Positions 26,132-35,054 of a stretch of DNA of 64,000 nt are shown here, piece by piece. How positions within the stretch are numbered: position 1 is the first letter of the stretch; the number at the start of each line of letters is the position of its first letter. A program made the position numbers and the translations under genes. This DNA is from Streptomyces sp. NBC_01232 (GTDB lineage: Bacteria > Actinomycetota > Actinomycetes > Streptomycetales > Streptomycetaceae): the NCBI RefSeq assembly GCF_035989885.1, contig NZ_CP108518.1, positions 6,501,001 through 6,565,000 of the forward strand, read 5' to 3'. The notes under the pieces are model-generated. The model saw only the letters and a list, made by a program, of their open reading frames with translations, did not search any database and was not told the origin of the DNA.

Positions 26132-27018
26132 AGGTCTTCCGCGTCCACGATCCGGACGATGACGCGCGCCGGCGTCCCGGCGTACTCGCCGAGGTCGTCA
26201 CCGGCGTCCGCGATCCAGCGGGGCCGGCGAGAGGGCAGTTTGCCCGACTCGTTCACGGGGATGCTGCCGTAGAGGCTGATCTCCTTCTTGGTGAGGAGGA
26301 AGCCCCCCTCCTCCAGGATCTCCACGACCAGTCCGGGCAGGGGCACGGAGAAGGGGCACTCGTCCTCGAGCGTCGCGTCCTCGTCCCGCCAGTCCTCGGC
26401 GGCGAGGTGGGCGGCGAGGAGCTGGTCGGCGGTACCGAACTCCGCGCTGCCGGCGAGGTGCACCCGCAGGCACGAGTCGTACTCGTCGCGCAGGATGTGG
26501 GCGCTGCTCGTGGTGACGGCGAGCCGTACCGCCGTGTGCGTCGACTCGTCGATCACCTCGAGCGGGACCGCGGAGTACTTGCTGGACGGGAGGGCGAGAC
26601 CCGAGTCGATCTCCTCCACGTCGAGGGAGGTGATCCGGAGCGCGATCTCCTCGGGCGCGAGGGGCTTCTTGCACTCCCACGAGGTGCTCTTCTCGGAGAA
26701 GCGCTGGGGCCGCTTGGACACCTTCTTCACCGTCTCGATCACGACCCGGTCGTAGCCGGGGGCGGTGGGAGCCCCCGCGCGGCCGAGGGAGAGCAGCAGC
26801 ACGGGCGCGTAGTCGCCCCCGCTGAACCGGTCGGTCCAGTCCTCACCGAGGAAGCGCGCCGTGCCGGAGACCGCGACCTCCTGGAAGTGATCGTTCTTCC
26901 CGTAGGTCGTGGTGACCAGCCGGGCCTCGATCTCGTCGATCTGCCATCCCAGGAGGGACAACGAGAGCTCGTCGACCTCCACGTCGATCGGCTGCACCGT
27001 CTTGTTCTTGTCGCCCAT
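26128..27018 (-). CDS. Unknown partner of the Hsp90-like ATPase
   Basis: The 296-residue product starts at ATG 27018 with GGGAGGGC upstream. It is beta-rich, with repeated strand-like stretches (DELSLSLLGWQIDEIEARLV, FQEVAVSGTARFL, YAPVLLLSLG, LVVEILEEGGFLLT) and many acidic residues. It has no transmembrane helix and few cysteines (ECK, CLR, ECPF), none in a zinc pattern. Its GTGA overlap with the ATPase gene shows translational coupling. No family is recognised; a substrate-recognition or scaffold role is possible. Upstream lies the decayed integrase region, so the pair may have arrived by integration. Confidence 0.7.
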   Translation of the reverse strand: MGDKNKTVQPIDVEVDELSLSLLGWQIDEIEARLVTTTYGKNDHFQEVAVSGTARFLGEDWTDRFSGGDYAPVLLLSLGRAGAPTAPGYDRVVIETVKKVSKRPQRFSEKSTSWECKKPLAPEEIALRITSLDVEEIDSGLALPSSKYSAVPLEVIDESTHTAVRLAVTTSSAHILRDEYDSCLRVHLAGSAEFGTADQLLAAHLAAEDWRDEDATLEDECPFSVPLPGLVVEILEEGGFLLTKKEISLYGSIPVNESGKLPSRRPRWIADAGDDLGEYAGTPARVIVRIVDAEDL

Positions 27019-27147
27019 GGTCCTGCCTGCCCTCCCCGCGAAACCTGCATGTCTCGCCGGACGAGGTCCGGCGAGGGGGACGATACCGCCTGGCCGGAAC
27101 CCAAACCTCCGCATCCCCCCCGGCCAACGGGAACCCGCGTCCGCGCG

Positions 27148-27300
27148 TCAGTTGCGCACGTCGACGATGAGAGATTCCGACTGGCTCTTGTCGATGGCAC
27201 TGAAGGTGATCGGCGGCCGCCCGGCCCCCGCGGTGGAGGCGGGCGCGACGGCGAAGACGCGGCTATCCGCATGGTGCAGGTTGCGCAGGCCGAATGACTG
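27148..27300 (-). pseudogene. C-terminal fragment of an unknown protein
   Basis: Read on the minus strand, about 50 codons with normal codon use end in a clean TGA (27148-27150). They encode a segment including FGLRNLHHADSRVF and ending ESLIVDVRN. No start codon or ribosome binding site is visible, and upstream it runs into the antisense of the integrase remnant. It therefore looks like the surviving 3' end of a gene cut by the integration or deletion that left the integrase fragment. Family unknown. Confidence 0.35.
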
Positions 27301-27301
27301 C

Positions 27302-27868
27302 AGACCGCGTCGCAGGCAGGTGCAACTTCTCTCCGGGCGCCTCTACTTCGCCCTGCCCAAGGGCGGCAAGACGCGCATCGTCGACATGCCCCGGTCGGTG
27401 GCTACGGAACTGGCCGCATACTTCCTCGACCATCCGGCGGTCGACGTCGAGCTCCCCTGGGGCGGACCGGAGCCCGACCGGGAGAAGCAGAGCTTCCCGC
27501 TCGTCCTCATGACGACGTACGGCAACGCCATCCGCGCCAACATCTTCAACGACGAGGCCTGGAAGCCAGCCCTCGCCGCGGCTGGAGTCATTCCCGTACG
27601 GGAGAAGGGCGCGCGGTGGAAAGCTTCGCGCAAGGACGGCTTCCACGTGCTCCGGCACACTTACGCCTCGGTCCTCCTCGAAGCGGGCGAGTCCATCGTC
27701 ACGCTCGCCCGGTGGCTCGGTCACTCAAGTCCGACCATCACCCTCGACCACTACGCCCACTTCATGCCGGAGGTCGGCGGCAAGGGTCGCGCGGCCATCG
27801 ACGCACTGCTCGGCACGGTGCCCGAGTACGTACCTGAGGGCCTCGTTTCCTCTCACGGCAGCATCTGA
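27302..27868 (+). pseudogene. 5'-truncated tyrosine recombinase (phage-type integrase)
   Basis: About 188 codons encode the C-terminal catalytic domain. RRQVQLLSGRLYFALPKGGK is the usual strand pair before the active site. HVLRHTYASVLLEAG carries the HxxR box, and WLGHSSPTITLDHYAHFMPE carries the second His and the nucleophile Tyr. The SAM-like core-binding domain and the first catalytic Arg region are missing, and no start codon fits. It is therefore the remnant of an integrative element. No tRNA or clear att site was found next to it. Confidence 0.8.
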
Positions 27869-28161
27869 GAGCCCGTACCAACAGCGGTCACCTGGGCCCG
27901 GCAATGTTCCAGCCCCGCCGTCACCTCTGCCTGGTCCGAGCCGTCCTCGGTTGCCAGGAGTTCCCCGGCCGTAACCATGGCCGCCCAGAACTCGGGAGGT
28001 GAGCCCCGCCCGTTCCGGAACCGGGTCTGCGCGAAGAGTAGGAAGTGCATGGCGACGACGTCTTCCTCTCCCGCCTCGAACTCGTCGAAGAGGGGCCGTG
28101 CCTCGTGGATTCGAGCTTCGGCGTCCGGCCGGGACACTCCCAGGGCCAGCCATAGGTCCAA
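27853..28161 (-). pseudogene. Fragment of an uncharacterised protein
   Basis: About 102 codons with normal composition encode an acidic helical segment (RIHEARPLFDEFEAGEEDV, FRNGRGSPPEFWAAM). The first usable codon is TTG at 28161, three codons after an in-frame TAG, with no ribosome binding site. This suggests the N-terminus has been lost. It overlaps the end of the integrase remnant by 16 bp on the opposite strand. No family recognised. Confidence 0.45.
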
Positions 28162-28263
28162 CGGGGGCTACAGCGATGCTCGAACGCGATATAGGGGCGC
28201 GGTGACTTGAGCGTTCCGTCATTCCCGTGATCCCGGCTGGTCGTGCAGGTGACGACGCTGGGT

Positions 28264-28794
28264 TCAGCGGCAGAGGCCCATGATGGTGTCGTCGAAGTCG
28301 GGGAACTCCCGGGTCGCCAGCTCGATCACGGCTGCCGCCGACCGGCGCTGGTGCGGTGCGAATCCTTCGGCGATGGCTGCCAGCCCCGGATTGGGCTGCG
28401 CCCTCCAGTCCGGCTCGTAGGACGTGGCGGCTTCCCAGGGGCCGAAGCCGTCGGCCAGTAGCCACAGGAAGTCGCCCAGGTCGCGTGCTACGACACCGGT
28501 CTCGCCCTCGGAGCCGAGGAAGACGATGGGCTGCTCGGCCAGAGGGCGGCTCGGGCGGATGAGCCAGATCGCCGCGTACCCGCCCGTGCCGTCTTGTCCG
28601 AACACGCGGAAGTCGTTGCCGTCCAGTTCGCTGTTCCCGGTCCATGCCTGGAACCAGTCGGTGGTCTCGGCAGCGGACAGGAAGGCCGGGAAGGGTTCGA
28701 AATCGACCCCGGTCTTCCCGTCGGCGTAGTCGAATCGAACGGCCATCGCGGTGGCGAGCGCGGCGGGGAACTGGCGGTCATCGGTGGGCTTCAC
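28264..28794 (-). CDS. SUKH/SMI1-KNR4-like protein
   Basis: The 176-residue protein has the mixed alpha/beta layout of SUKH proteins. Hydrophobic strands PIVFLGSEGETGVVA follow a YAAIWLI strand, then the helix DLGDFLWLLADGFGPWEAA. SUKH proteins are often immunity proteins to contact-dependent or polymorphic toxins, but stand-alone copies are common in Streptomyces. No toxin gene is adjacent. It starts at ATG 28794. Family recognition is by pattern and moderate. Confidence 0.55.
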   Translation of the reverse strand: MKPTDDRQFPAALATAMAVRFDYADGKTGVDFEPFPAFLSAAETTDWFQAWTGNSELDGNDFRVFGQDGTGGYAAIWLIRPSRPLAEQPIVFLGSEGETGVVARDLGDFLWLLADGFGPWEAATSYEPDWRAQPNPGLAAIAEGFAPHQRRSAAAVIELATREFPDFDDTIMGLCR

Positions 28795-28893
28795 GGAGAC
28801 AGGCTAGACAGGGGGTCGGACATCGACGCCCCACGGGCAAGGCCGTTGGACGACGGCTTGTAGTCGTCGGGGGAGACAGGACAGGCCTGGTCG

Positions 28894-28935
28894 CGACAAC
28901 GGGTGGCACAGCATCTGCTGTGCCACCCGTTGTCG
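28894..28935. terminator. Perfect 20-bp inverted repeat downstream of corA
   Basis: Positions 28894-28913 and 28916-28935 are exact reverse complements around a 2-bp centre, starting CGACAACGGGTGG. On the minus strand it lies about 185 bp after the corA stop, in the 324-bp gene-free space 28795-29118, and would act as its terminator. The perfect match is unusually long. A duplicated GATTCTCCCCA (about 29031-29051) is the only other thing seen in this space. Confidence 0.6.
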
Positions 28936-29118
28936 TTACCCTCCGCAATCGCGTGCCGTCGAAGGTGGTCGGCGGTGCGGGAGGGCTGGCCCCAAGGGCC
29001 GGGGGAGGGCCCGGCATGGGTGGGCTGCGGATTCTCCCCAGATTCTCCCCAGAGGTTCCTGCGGGCCGCTTCTCGGTGTTCGCAGGAGCTAAGTTGATCA
29101 ATGGTGCTGCTGTGCGGT

Positions 29119-30297
29119 CTACAGCCAGTCGCGCTTCTTGAAGATGACGTAGAGGCTGACGCAGACCACCGCCATGAGGAGGATCGCGAAGGGGTAGCCG
29201 CCGGCCCACTTCAGTTCCGGCATGTCCTCGAAGTTCATGCCGTAGATCGTGCCGACCAGGGTCGGGGCGAAGAGGATGGCGGCCCAGGCGGAGATTTTCT
29301 TGATTTCCTCGTTCTGTTCGAAGCCGGCCTCGGCCAGGGCGCGCATTTCGGCGTTCTGTTGCTGGGAGACCAGGGTGGCGTTGACCGTCAGGATTTCGGT
29401 GAGGGCCTGGCGGAAGCCGTCGACGCGTTCGCTCGTGTGGGTTACGTGGTCCGCCACGTCGCGGAGGTAGCGCTGGAGTTCCTCGTCCGTGCCGTACTTC
29501 GCGAAGCCCGCCATCAGGCCGTGGAGCATGCCGACCAGGGGGCGCGTCGCGCGTTGGAACTCGACCATTTCGCGGGAGAGTTCGTAGATGCGGCGGGAGA
29601 CCGACGGGTCCCCGCGGAAGACCTCCGTCTCGATCTCGTCGATGTCGGTCTGGACGCCCTCGACGACCGGGGCGTAGCCGTCCACCACCGCGTCGAGGAT
29701 GGCGTACAGGGCGGCTTCCGGGCCGAGGGAGAGGAGCTCCGGGTTGGCCTCCATGCGGCGGCGGACCGCCGAGAGGTCCGGGGCGCCGCCGTGGCGGACC
29801 GTGATCAGGAAGTCCGGGCCGACGAAGATGTGCAGTTCGGCGAAGTCGACCTCCTCCTGGGCGTCGAGGTAGCGGGCGGCCCGCAGGACGACGAAGAGGG
29901 TGTCGCCGTAGCGTTCCAGCTTGGGGCGCTGGTGGGCTTCCAGGGCGTCCTCGACCGCGAGCTGATGGAGGTTGAACTCGCCAGCCAAGGAATGGAGTTC
30001 GGGCTCCGTGGGCCGGTGGAGTCCGATCCAGGCCATCCCGTCGGGTTCCTCGCGCAGCTGCCGGAAGGTGTTGGCCAGGGTGGCGGGGGAGGCGATCCGG
30101 CGGCCGTCGCGGTAGACGGCCGAGTCGATCACGCTGCGGTGGTTCGGGGGAGCGGCGGCCGTCGGGGCCGGCTGCGGGGCCGCGGTCGGCGGTCCCGCCG
30201 GAGGTGCGGCCGGGGGTGGGGAGGCGGGGCGGCGCCAGCCCGCCCGCTTCGCGGCGGACGGCGAGGGGCGGCGGTCGCGGTCTGGGCGCTCCGACAT
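29119..30297 (-). CDS. corA: CorA-family Mg2+/Co2+ transporter
   Basis: The 392-residue protein has a long Pro/Ala-rich N-terminal tail (1-55), then the CorA cytoplasmic domain with the LHIFVGPDFLITVRHG strand region and a long stalk helix. Two C-terminal TM helices flank the selectivity motif YGMNFEDMPEL. The last residues FKKRDWL are basic, as usual in CorA. It forms a pentameric divalent-cation channel in the membrane. It is a single gene, divergent from the winged-helix gene at 30463. Confidence 0.92.
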   Translation of the reverse strand: MSERPDRDRRPSPSAAKRAGWRRPASPPPAAPPAGPPTAAPQPAPTAAAPPNHRSVIDSAVYRDGRRIASPATLANTFRQLREEPDGMAWIGLHRPTEPELHSLAGEFNLHQLAVEDALEAHQRPKLERYGDTLFVVLRAARYLDAQEEVDFAELHIFVGPDFLITVRHGGAPDLSAVRRRMEANPELLSLGPEAALYAILDAVVDGYAPVVEGVQTDIDEIETEVFRGDPSVSRRIYELSREMVEFQRATRPLVGMLHGLMAGFAKYGTDEELQRYLRDVADHVTHTSERVDGFRQALTEILTVNATLVSQQQNAEMRALAEAGFEQNEEIKKISAWAAILFAPTLVGTIYGMNFEDMPELKWAGGYPFAILLMAVVCVSLYVIFKKRDWL

Positions 30298-30462
30298 CGC
30301 AGGTCAGCTCCCGGTCGAACGTCTGTTTACGGGCAAGGGGCAGGATATAGGGGGAAAACGGCGCCCCGTGGAAAGGGGTCTGCTTTTTGGCCGCCTCCGG
30401 CTTCGGCGTGGAGTTGCTCGTTGCGGACAGATGCTGTCCGCAAGGGGGGTTAGCGTGCTGTC

Positions 30463-31584
30463 ATGGCTTCCAGGACGACACACCCCGTACTCGGCACCCG
30501 CGCTCTGAACCGTGCCACGCTCGCCCGCCAATTGCTGCTGAGCCGCGCCGAGATGTCCGCCGGGGACGCCGTCGAGCACCTCCTCGGACTCCAGGCGCAG
30601 AACGTGAAGCCGCCCTACTTCCAGCTGCACGCCCGGCTCGCCGGCTTCCGGCCCGACGAGCTGGCCGGGCTCATGGAATCCCGCGCAGTGGTCCGGATGG
30701 TCACCATGCGGTCGACGATCCACACGCACACCGCCCACGACGCCCTGACGCTCAGGCCCCTCGTCCAGCCGGCCCGCGACCGGGAGGTCAACTACTTCCG
30801 CAAGGGCCTGGCCGGAGTGGACCTGGACCGGCTCGCCGAGCGTGCCCGCGCCTTCGTCGAGAACGAGCCGCGCACCATGGGCGAGCTCCGTGAGGAACTG
30901 CTCCGCGAATGGCCCGACGCCGACCCGCAGTCGCTGTCCGTCGCCGCACGCTGCCGGCTGCCGCTGGTCCAGGTCACACCCCGCGGGGTGTGGGGGCGCA
31001 GCGGCCAGGTCCGCCTCACCACCCTGGAGAACTGGCTCGGGAAGAGCGCCGATGCCGAAGCGGCGACGGCCCGGCCCGTGGACGAAGTCGTACGACGCTA
31101 CCTCGCCGCCTTCGGCCCCGCCTCCGTCAAGGACATGCAGACCTGGGCCGGACTGACCCGGCTGCGCGAGGCCTTCGAGCGACTGCGCCCTGGCCTGGCC
31201 GTGTTCCAGGACGAGAACGGCGTGGAGCTCTTCGACCTCCCCGACGCCCCCCGCCCCGACGCGGACACCCCGGCGCCGCCCCGCTTCCTCCCCGAGTTCG
31301 ACAACCTGCTGCTCTCCCACGCCGACCGCACCCGCGTGGTCGCCCCCGAGATCAAGGGGCGCTCGTGGACCGGCAATCAGGCCCACTGCACCCTGCTCGT
31401 CGACGGGTTCCTCGCCGGTCTGTGGAAACTGGAGGGGCAGGAGCTCACCGTCGAGCTGTTCGGCCGGGTGCCCAAGACGGCGAAGGACGAGATCGTCGCC
31501 GAGGGGGAGAAGATGATCGCCGCCATGGGCGACCCGGCCGCCCGGAGCGACCCGTCCGTGCGATTCGGGCCGATCAACCCCTGA
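30463..31584 (+). CDS. Winged-helix (HTH_42) protein, AlkZ-like DNA glycosylase family
   Basis: The 373-residue protein belongs to the HTH_42 superfamily, whose characterised members (AlkZ/AZL) are glycosylases that unhook DNA crosslinks. LLGLQAQN gives the QxQ catalytic signature at Q44 and Q46. Three winged-helix units follow, with VRMVTMRSTIHTH near 80-95 and RFLPEFDNLLLSHADR near 270. Start ATG 30463. Whether it is a glycosylase or only a DNA binder cannot be settled from sequence. Confidence 0.8.
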   Translation: MASRTTHPVLGTRALNRATLARQLLLSRAEMSAGDAVEHLLGLQAQNVKPPYFQLHARLAGFRPDELAGLMESRAVVRMVTMRSTIHTHTAHDALTLRPLVQPARDREVNYFRKGLAGVDLDRLAERARAFVENEPRTMGELREELLREWPDADPQSLSVAARCRLPLVQVTPRGVWGRSGQVRLTTLENWLGKSADAEAATARPVDEVVRRYLAAFGPASVKDMQTWAGLTRLREAFERLRPGLAVFQDENGVELFDLPDAPRPDADTPAPPRFLPEFDNLLLSHADRTRVVAPEIKGRSWTGNQAHCTLLVDGFLAGLWKLEGQELTVELFGRVPKTAKDEIVAEGEKMIAAMGDPAARSDPSVRFGPINP

Positions 31585-31672
31585 CACCCGCCCCGCGCAC
31601 CCGCCGGGCGCCCGACCACCGTCAACTCACGGCTGACGCCGCACTGGTGATCCGTACGCCGAACGCGGCACG

Positions 31673-33373
31673 ATGCCTGTCATGACGACCGACAGCACGC
31701 AGAACAGCGCCACCGCCCAGTTCCTGGCCGCGCGGGACTTCCTGCTGGAGCGCCGCGGTGACTACGAGGCCGCCCACGCCGGATTCACCTGGCCCCGCCC
31801 CCACCGCTTCAACTGGGCGCTGGACTGGTTCGACCACATCGCCGCCGGGAACGACGCCGACGCCCTGCGCATCGTCGAGGAGGACGGCATCAGCCGGAGC
31901 CTCACCTTCGCGGAGCTCGCCGTACGGTCCGGCGCGGCCGCCAACTGGCTGCGCGAGCAGGGTGTCGGGCCCGGCGACCGGATCCTCGTCATGCTCGGCA
32001 ACCAGCGCGAGCTGTGGGAGGTGATGCTCGGCGCGATGAAGCTCCGCGCCGTCGTCATCCCCGCCACCCCCCTGCTCGGCCCGGCCGACCTGCGCGACCG
32101 GGTCGAGCGCGGCCAGGTGCGCCACGTCATCGCGCGCACCGAGGACACGGCCAAGTTCGACGAGGTACCGGGCGACTACACGCGGATCGCCGCGGGCGAC
32201 CGGGTCCCCGTCGGGTGGCTGCGGCTGGCGGACACGGAGGGTGCCGACGGCGATTTCACGCCGCACGGCGAGACCCTCGCCACCGACCCGCTGATGCTCT
32301 ACTTCACCTCCGGCACCACCGACCGCCCCAAGCTCGTCGAGCACACGCACGCCTCGTACCCCATCGGTCACCTCTCCACCATGTACTGGCTCGGGCTGCG
32401 CCCCGGTGACGTGCACCTCAACATCGCCTCGCCCGGCTGGGCCAAGCACGCCTGGTCCAATCTCTTCGCCCCGTGGAACGCCGGCGCCACCGTCTTCGTC
32501 CACAACTACACGCGCTTCGACGCCGAGCGACTGATGGCCGAGATGGACCGGCACGGCGTGACCACCTTCTGCGCCCCGCCCACCGTGTGGCGGATGCTGA
32601 TCCAGTCCGACCTCACCAGGCTGGCGAAGCCCCCGCGCGAGGCCGTCGCCGCCGGGGAACCGCTCAATCCGGAAGTCATCGAGAAGGTCCGCGCGGCCTG
32701 GGGGGTGACCATCCGCGACGGCTTCGGCCAGACCGAGACCACCCTGCAGGTCGGGAACTTCCCCGGGGTGCCCGTCAAGCCCGGCTCCATGGGCCGCCCG
32801 GCGCCCGGCTACGAGATCGTGCTCCTGGACCCGGTCACCGGCAAGGAGTCCTCCGACGAGGGCGAGCTCTGCGTGGACCTGCGCACCCGGCCCGCCGGGG
32901 TGACGACCGGCTACCGCGACGATCCCGGGCGCACCGCCGAGGCCATGGCGGACGGGCTCTACCGCACCGGCGACATCGCCGCGCGCGACGCCGACGGCTA
33001 CCTCACCTACGTCGGCCGCTCCGACGACGTCTTCAAGGCCTCGGACTACAAGATCAGCCCGTTCGAGCTGGAGAGCGCCCTGCTGGAGCACGAGGCGGTG
33101 GCCGAGGCGGCCGTCGTGCCGGCCCCGGACGAGCTGCGGCTGGCGGTCCCGAAGGCGTACGTCACCCTTGCGGGCGGCTGGGAGCCCGGGCCGGAGACGG
33201 CCCGGGTGCTGTTCGCGCACTGCCGCGCGGTGCTGTCCCCGTACAAGAGGATCCGCCGCATCGAGTTCGGCGAGCTCCCGAAGACCGTGTCCGGCAAGAT
33301 CCGCCGGGTGGAGCTGCGGGAGCTCACCGCGGCCGGGTCGGCGGGAGAGTACGACGAGGCCGACCTCGGCTGA
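31673..33373 (+). CDS. AMP-forming acyl-CoA synthetase (ACSM-like)
   Basis: The 566-residue adenylating enzyme activates a carboxylic acid to its CoA thioester. Motifs in order: LMLYFTSGTTDRPKLVEHTH (A3, about 205-224), DGFGQTET (A5), YRTGDIAARDADGYLTYVGR (A7/A8) and the C-terminal catalytic lysine in PKTVSGKIRR. The layout and length match medium-chain acyl-CoA synthetases; the acid used is unknown. A second ATG at 31682 could be the real start, and neither has a clear ribosome binding site. It is convergent with gpx. Confidence 0.88.
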   Translation: MPVMTTDSTQNSATAQFLAARDFLLERRGDYEAAHAGFTWPRPHRFNWALDWFDHIAAGNDADALRIVEEDGISRSLTFAELAVRSGAAANWLREQGVGPGDRILVMLGNQRELWEVMLGAMKLRAVVIPATPLLGPADLRDRVERGQVRHVIARTEDTAKFDEVPGDYTRIAAGDRVPVGWLRLADTEGADGDFTPHGETLATDPLMLYFTSGTTDRPKLVEHTHASYPIGHLSTMYWLGLRPGDVHLNIASPGWAKHAWSNLFAPWNAGATVFVHNYTRFDAERLMAEMDRHGVTTFCAPPTVWRMLIQSDLTRLAKPPREAVAAGEPLNPEVIEKVRAAWGVTIRDGFGQTETTLQVGNFPGVPVKPGSMGRPAPGYEIVLLDPVTGKESSDEGELCVDLRTRPAGVTTGYRDDPGRTAEAMADGLYRTGDIAARDADGYLTYVGRSDDVFKASDYKISPFELESALLEHEAVAEAAVVPAPDELRLAVPKAYVTLAGGWEPGPETARVLFAHCRAVLSPYKRIRRIEFGELPKTVSGKIRRVELRELTAAGSAGEYDEADLG

Positions 33374-33407
33374 GCGCGACGGGCGCGAGCGGGAGTGCCT
33401 ACGCGGG

Positions 33408-33427
33408 CGCCCGCGCCGGCGCGGGCG
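33408..33427. terminator. GC-only palindrome between convergent genes
   Basis: CGCCCGCGCC at 33408-33417 is followed directly by its reverse complement at 33418-33427. It lies 35 bp after the synthetase stop and 8 bp before the end of the convergent glutathione peroxidase gene, where it could end both transcripts. Confidence 0.5.
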
Positions 33428-33434
33428 CGAGCCC

Positions 33435-33923
33435 TTACGCGGGCAGGTTCGCCTCGATCGCGGCGATGACCTCGGGGGCCTCGGGCTCGGTGCGGGGGCG
33501 GAAGCGCGCCACGACCTCGCCGGCCGGGGAGATCAGGAACTTCTCGAAGTTCCACTGGATGTCCCCGGCCTCGCCGTCCGCGTCCGGGGTCTTCACCAGC
33601 TCCTGGTAGAGCGGGTGCCGGTTCTCGCCGTTGACCTCGGACTTCTCCAGGATCGGGAAGGTGACGCCGAAGCCGGCCGCGCAGAAGGTCTGGATGTCCT
33701 CGGCGTTGCCGGGCTCCTGCTCGCCGAACTGGTTGCAGGGCACGCCGATGACCGTGAAGCCATTCTCCTCGTACGTGAACTGCAGGCGGGCCAGTCCCGA
33801 GTACTGCGGGGTGAGCCCGCACTGCGAGGCGGTGTTCACCAGGAGGATCGCCTTGCCCTTGTGGGCGGCGAGGCTGGTGGGCTCGTCGGACAGGGTGGTC
33901 AGCGGGATGTCGTACAGGCTCAT
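33435..33923 (-). CDS. Cys-type glutathione peroxidase family protein
   Basis: The 162-residue thiol peroxidase has the active Cys in NTASQCGLTPQY (C36), the Gln in PCNQFGEQEPG, and the Trp-Asn pair in QWNFEKFL, completing the catalytic tetrad. Cys replaces selenocysteine, so no Sec machinery is needed. It probably uses thioredoxin or a mycothiol system, since actinomycetes lack glutathione. It starts ATG 33923 and ends in TAA, rare in this GC-rich DNA. Confidence 0.92.
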   Translation of the reverse strand: MSLYDIPLTTLSDEPTSLAAHKGKAILLVNTASQCGLTPQYSGLARLQFTYEENGFTVIGVPCNQFGEQEPGNAEDIQTFCAAGFGVTFPILEKSEVNGENRHPLYQELVKTPDADGEAGDIQWNFEKFLISPAGEVVARFRPRTEPEAPEVIAAIEANLPA

Positions 33924-34024
33924 CGGGCTCTCCTGGGCAGGAAGTAGGCAATGCCTACGAGCTTAGGGGGTAGCCCGCCGGGCGCGCCGATCATGGCGGA
34001 TCCCGTCCGCTGCCCGCCCGCCGC

Positions 34025-34885
34025 CTACGCGTCCGGGCCGACCAGCGCGTCCGCCGGGTCGTTGACCGGCTGCGGCATGCCCGTCAGGTCCATGACGAAC
34101 AGTGGTATCCCGAGGTCGTCCGCCCGCGCCCGGGCGTCCTTCGTGTACCCGGCCAGGGAGAAGTAGACGCTGGTCGCGGACGCGGTCAGGCCGTTCAGCC
34201 AGACGCACTCCACCGCCCGCAGTCCGGCCGGCGCGGTGGTCGGGTCCACCTGCGCCACCAGGCCCGGAGCCCGCAGGTCCACGGCCGCCGAGGGGATCGG
34301 GCGCCCGTCGGGCTGCCGTACGTCCCGGAAGCCGAGCCAGCGCAGGTACAGCGCGGCCGTGGCCACCGCGTCGCGGGCCGTACGGATGGTCACCGGCCGG
34401 AAGGCGGGCCGCGGCACCGGTGCGGCCGACGGAGGCGGGATGTGCGCCGGGCGCCCGCCCGTGGGCCCTGGCCCGGCGGCGCCGGGGTCCGGCCGGTCCG
34501 AGCCCGGGGCCGCACCGCTCGGGCCCGCAGTGGTCCCGGGCCCCGCAGTGATGCCCGTACCCGCGGCAGTGCCCGTACCCGCGACCCCCGCACCCGCGCC
34601 GCTCCCGTTGTCCGCCCGCTCCAGCGGGTGCACCGGAATCAGGACCACCGTCCCGCACGATCCGCAGCCCAGCTCCGGATGCGGCCACTCGCTCTCCCGT
34701 CCGCAGGCCGTGCAGCGCACCGTCACCCAGGTCTCCGACCAGGTGCGGTGCGTCAGCGGAACCGGTGGCGCCGCCAGATCCAGCGGGGGATGGACCGGGC
34801 TTCCGCACGCGCAGGGGAAGACCGGAGCGGTGTAGCCGTTCTCGCGCAGGCACGCCGGGCAGCGCACCGGTACCGCTTCCGCCAT
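34025..34885 (-). CDS. Zinc-ribbon protein with possible restriction-endonuclease-like C-terminus
   Basis: The 286-residue protein has two N-terminal zinc-ribbon modules (CPACLRENG with CACG, and CTACGRES with CGSCG; 1-75). A long Gly/Pro/Thr low-complexity linker (about 90-150) follows. The C-terminal domain contains LGFRDVRQPDGRP, strand-like segments and YTKDARARADDLGIPLFVMD. The last string resembles the end of Mrr-like endonuclease domains, but clear catalytic D-E-K residues were not located. Function unknown. Confidence 0.6.
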   Translation of the reverse strand: MAEAVPVRCPACLRENGYTAPVFPCACGSPVHPPLDLAAPPVPLTHRTWSETWVTVRCTACGRESEWPHPELGCGSCGTVVLIPVHPLERADNGSGAGAGVAGTGTAAGTGITAGPGTTAGPSGAAPGSDRPDPGAAGPGPTGGRPAHIPPPSAAPVPRPAFRPVTIRTARDAVATAALYLRWLGFRDVRQPDGRPIPSAAVDLRAPGLVAQVDPTTAPAGLRAVECVWLNGLTASATSVYFSLAGYTKDARARADDLGIPLFVMDLTGMPQPVNDPADALVGPDA

Positions 34886-35054
34886 GAGACCTGGACCCCC
34901 TCCGTCGCTGTCCGTAGGTCCATGCTCCACCACCGGCGACCGCCGGGGGGAGGGTGCACGCCATTTCCGGGGGATTCCCGCCGGCGGATCAGTGATTTGT
35001 ACAAGTCGGCGACCGACTTGCGGCTTTTGGTGGCTTCCGGGGTCCCCTGCCGCC

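Noticed and set aside
27142..28260. A tRNA gene as integration site of the element
   Set aside because: No cloverleaf with acceptor and anticodon arms was found in this stretch or close by.
33435..33923. Possible selenocysteine-containing glutathione peroxidase
   Set aside because: The active-site codon encodes Cys and no in-frame TGA is present.
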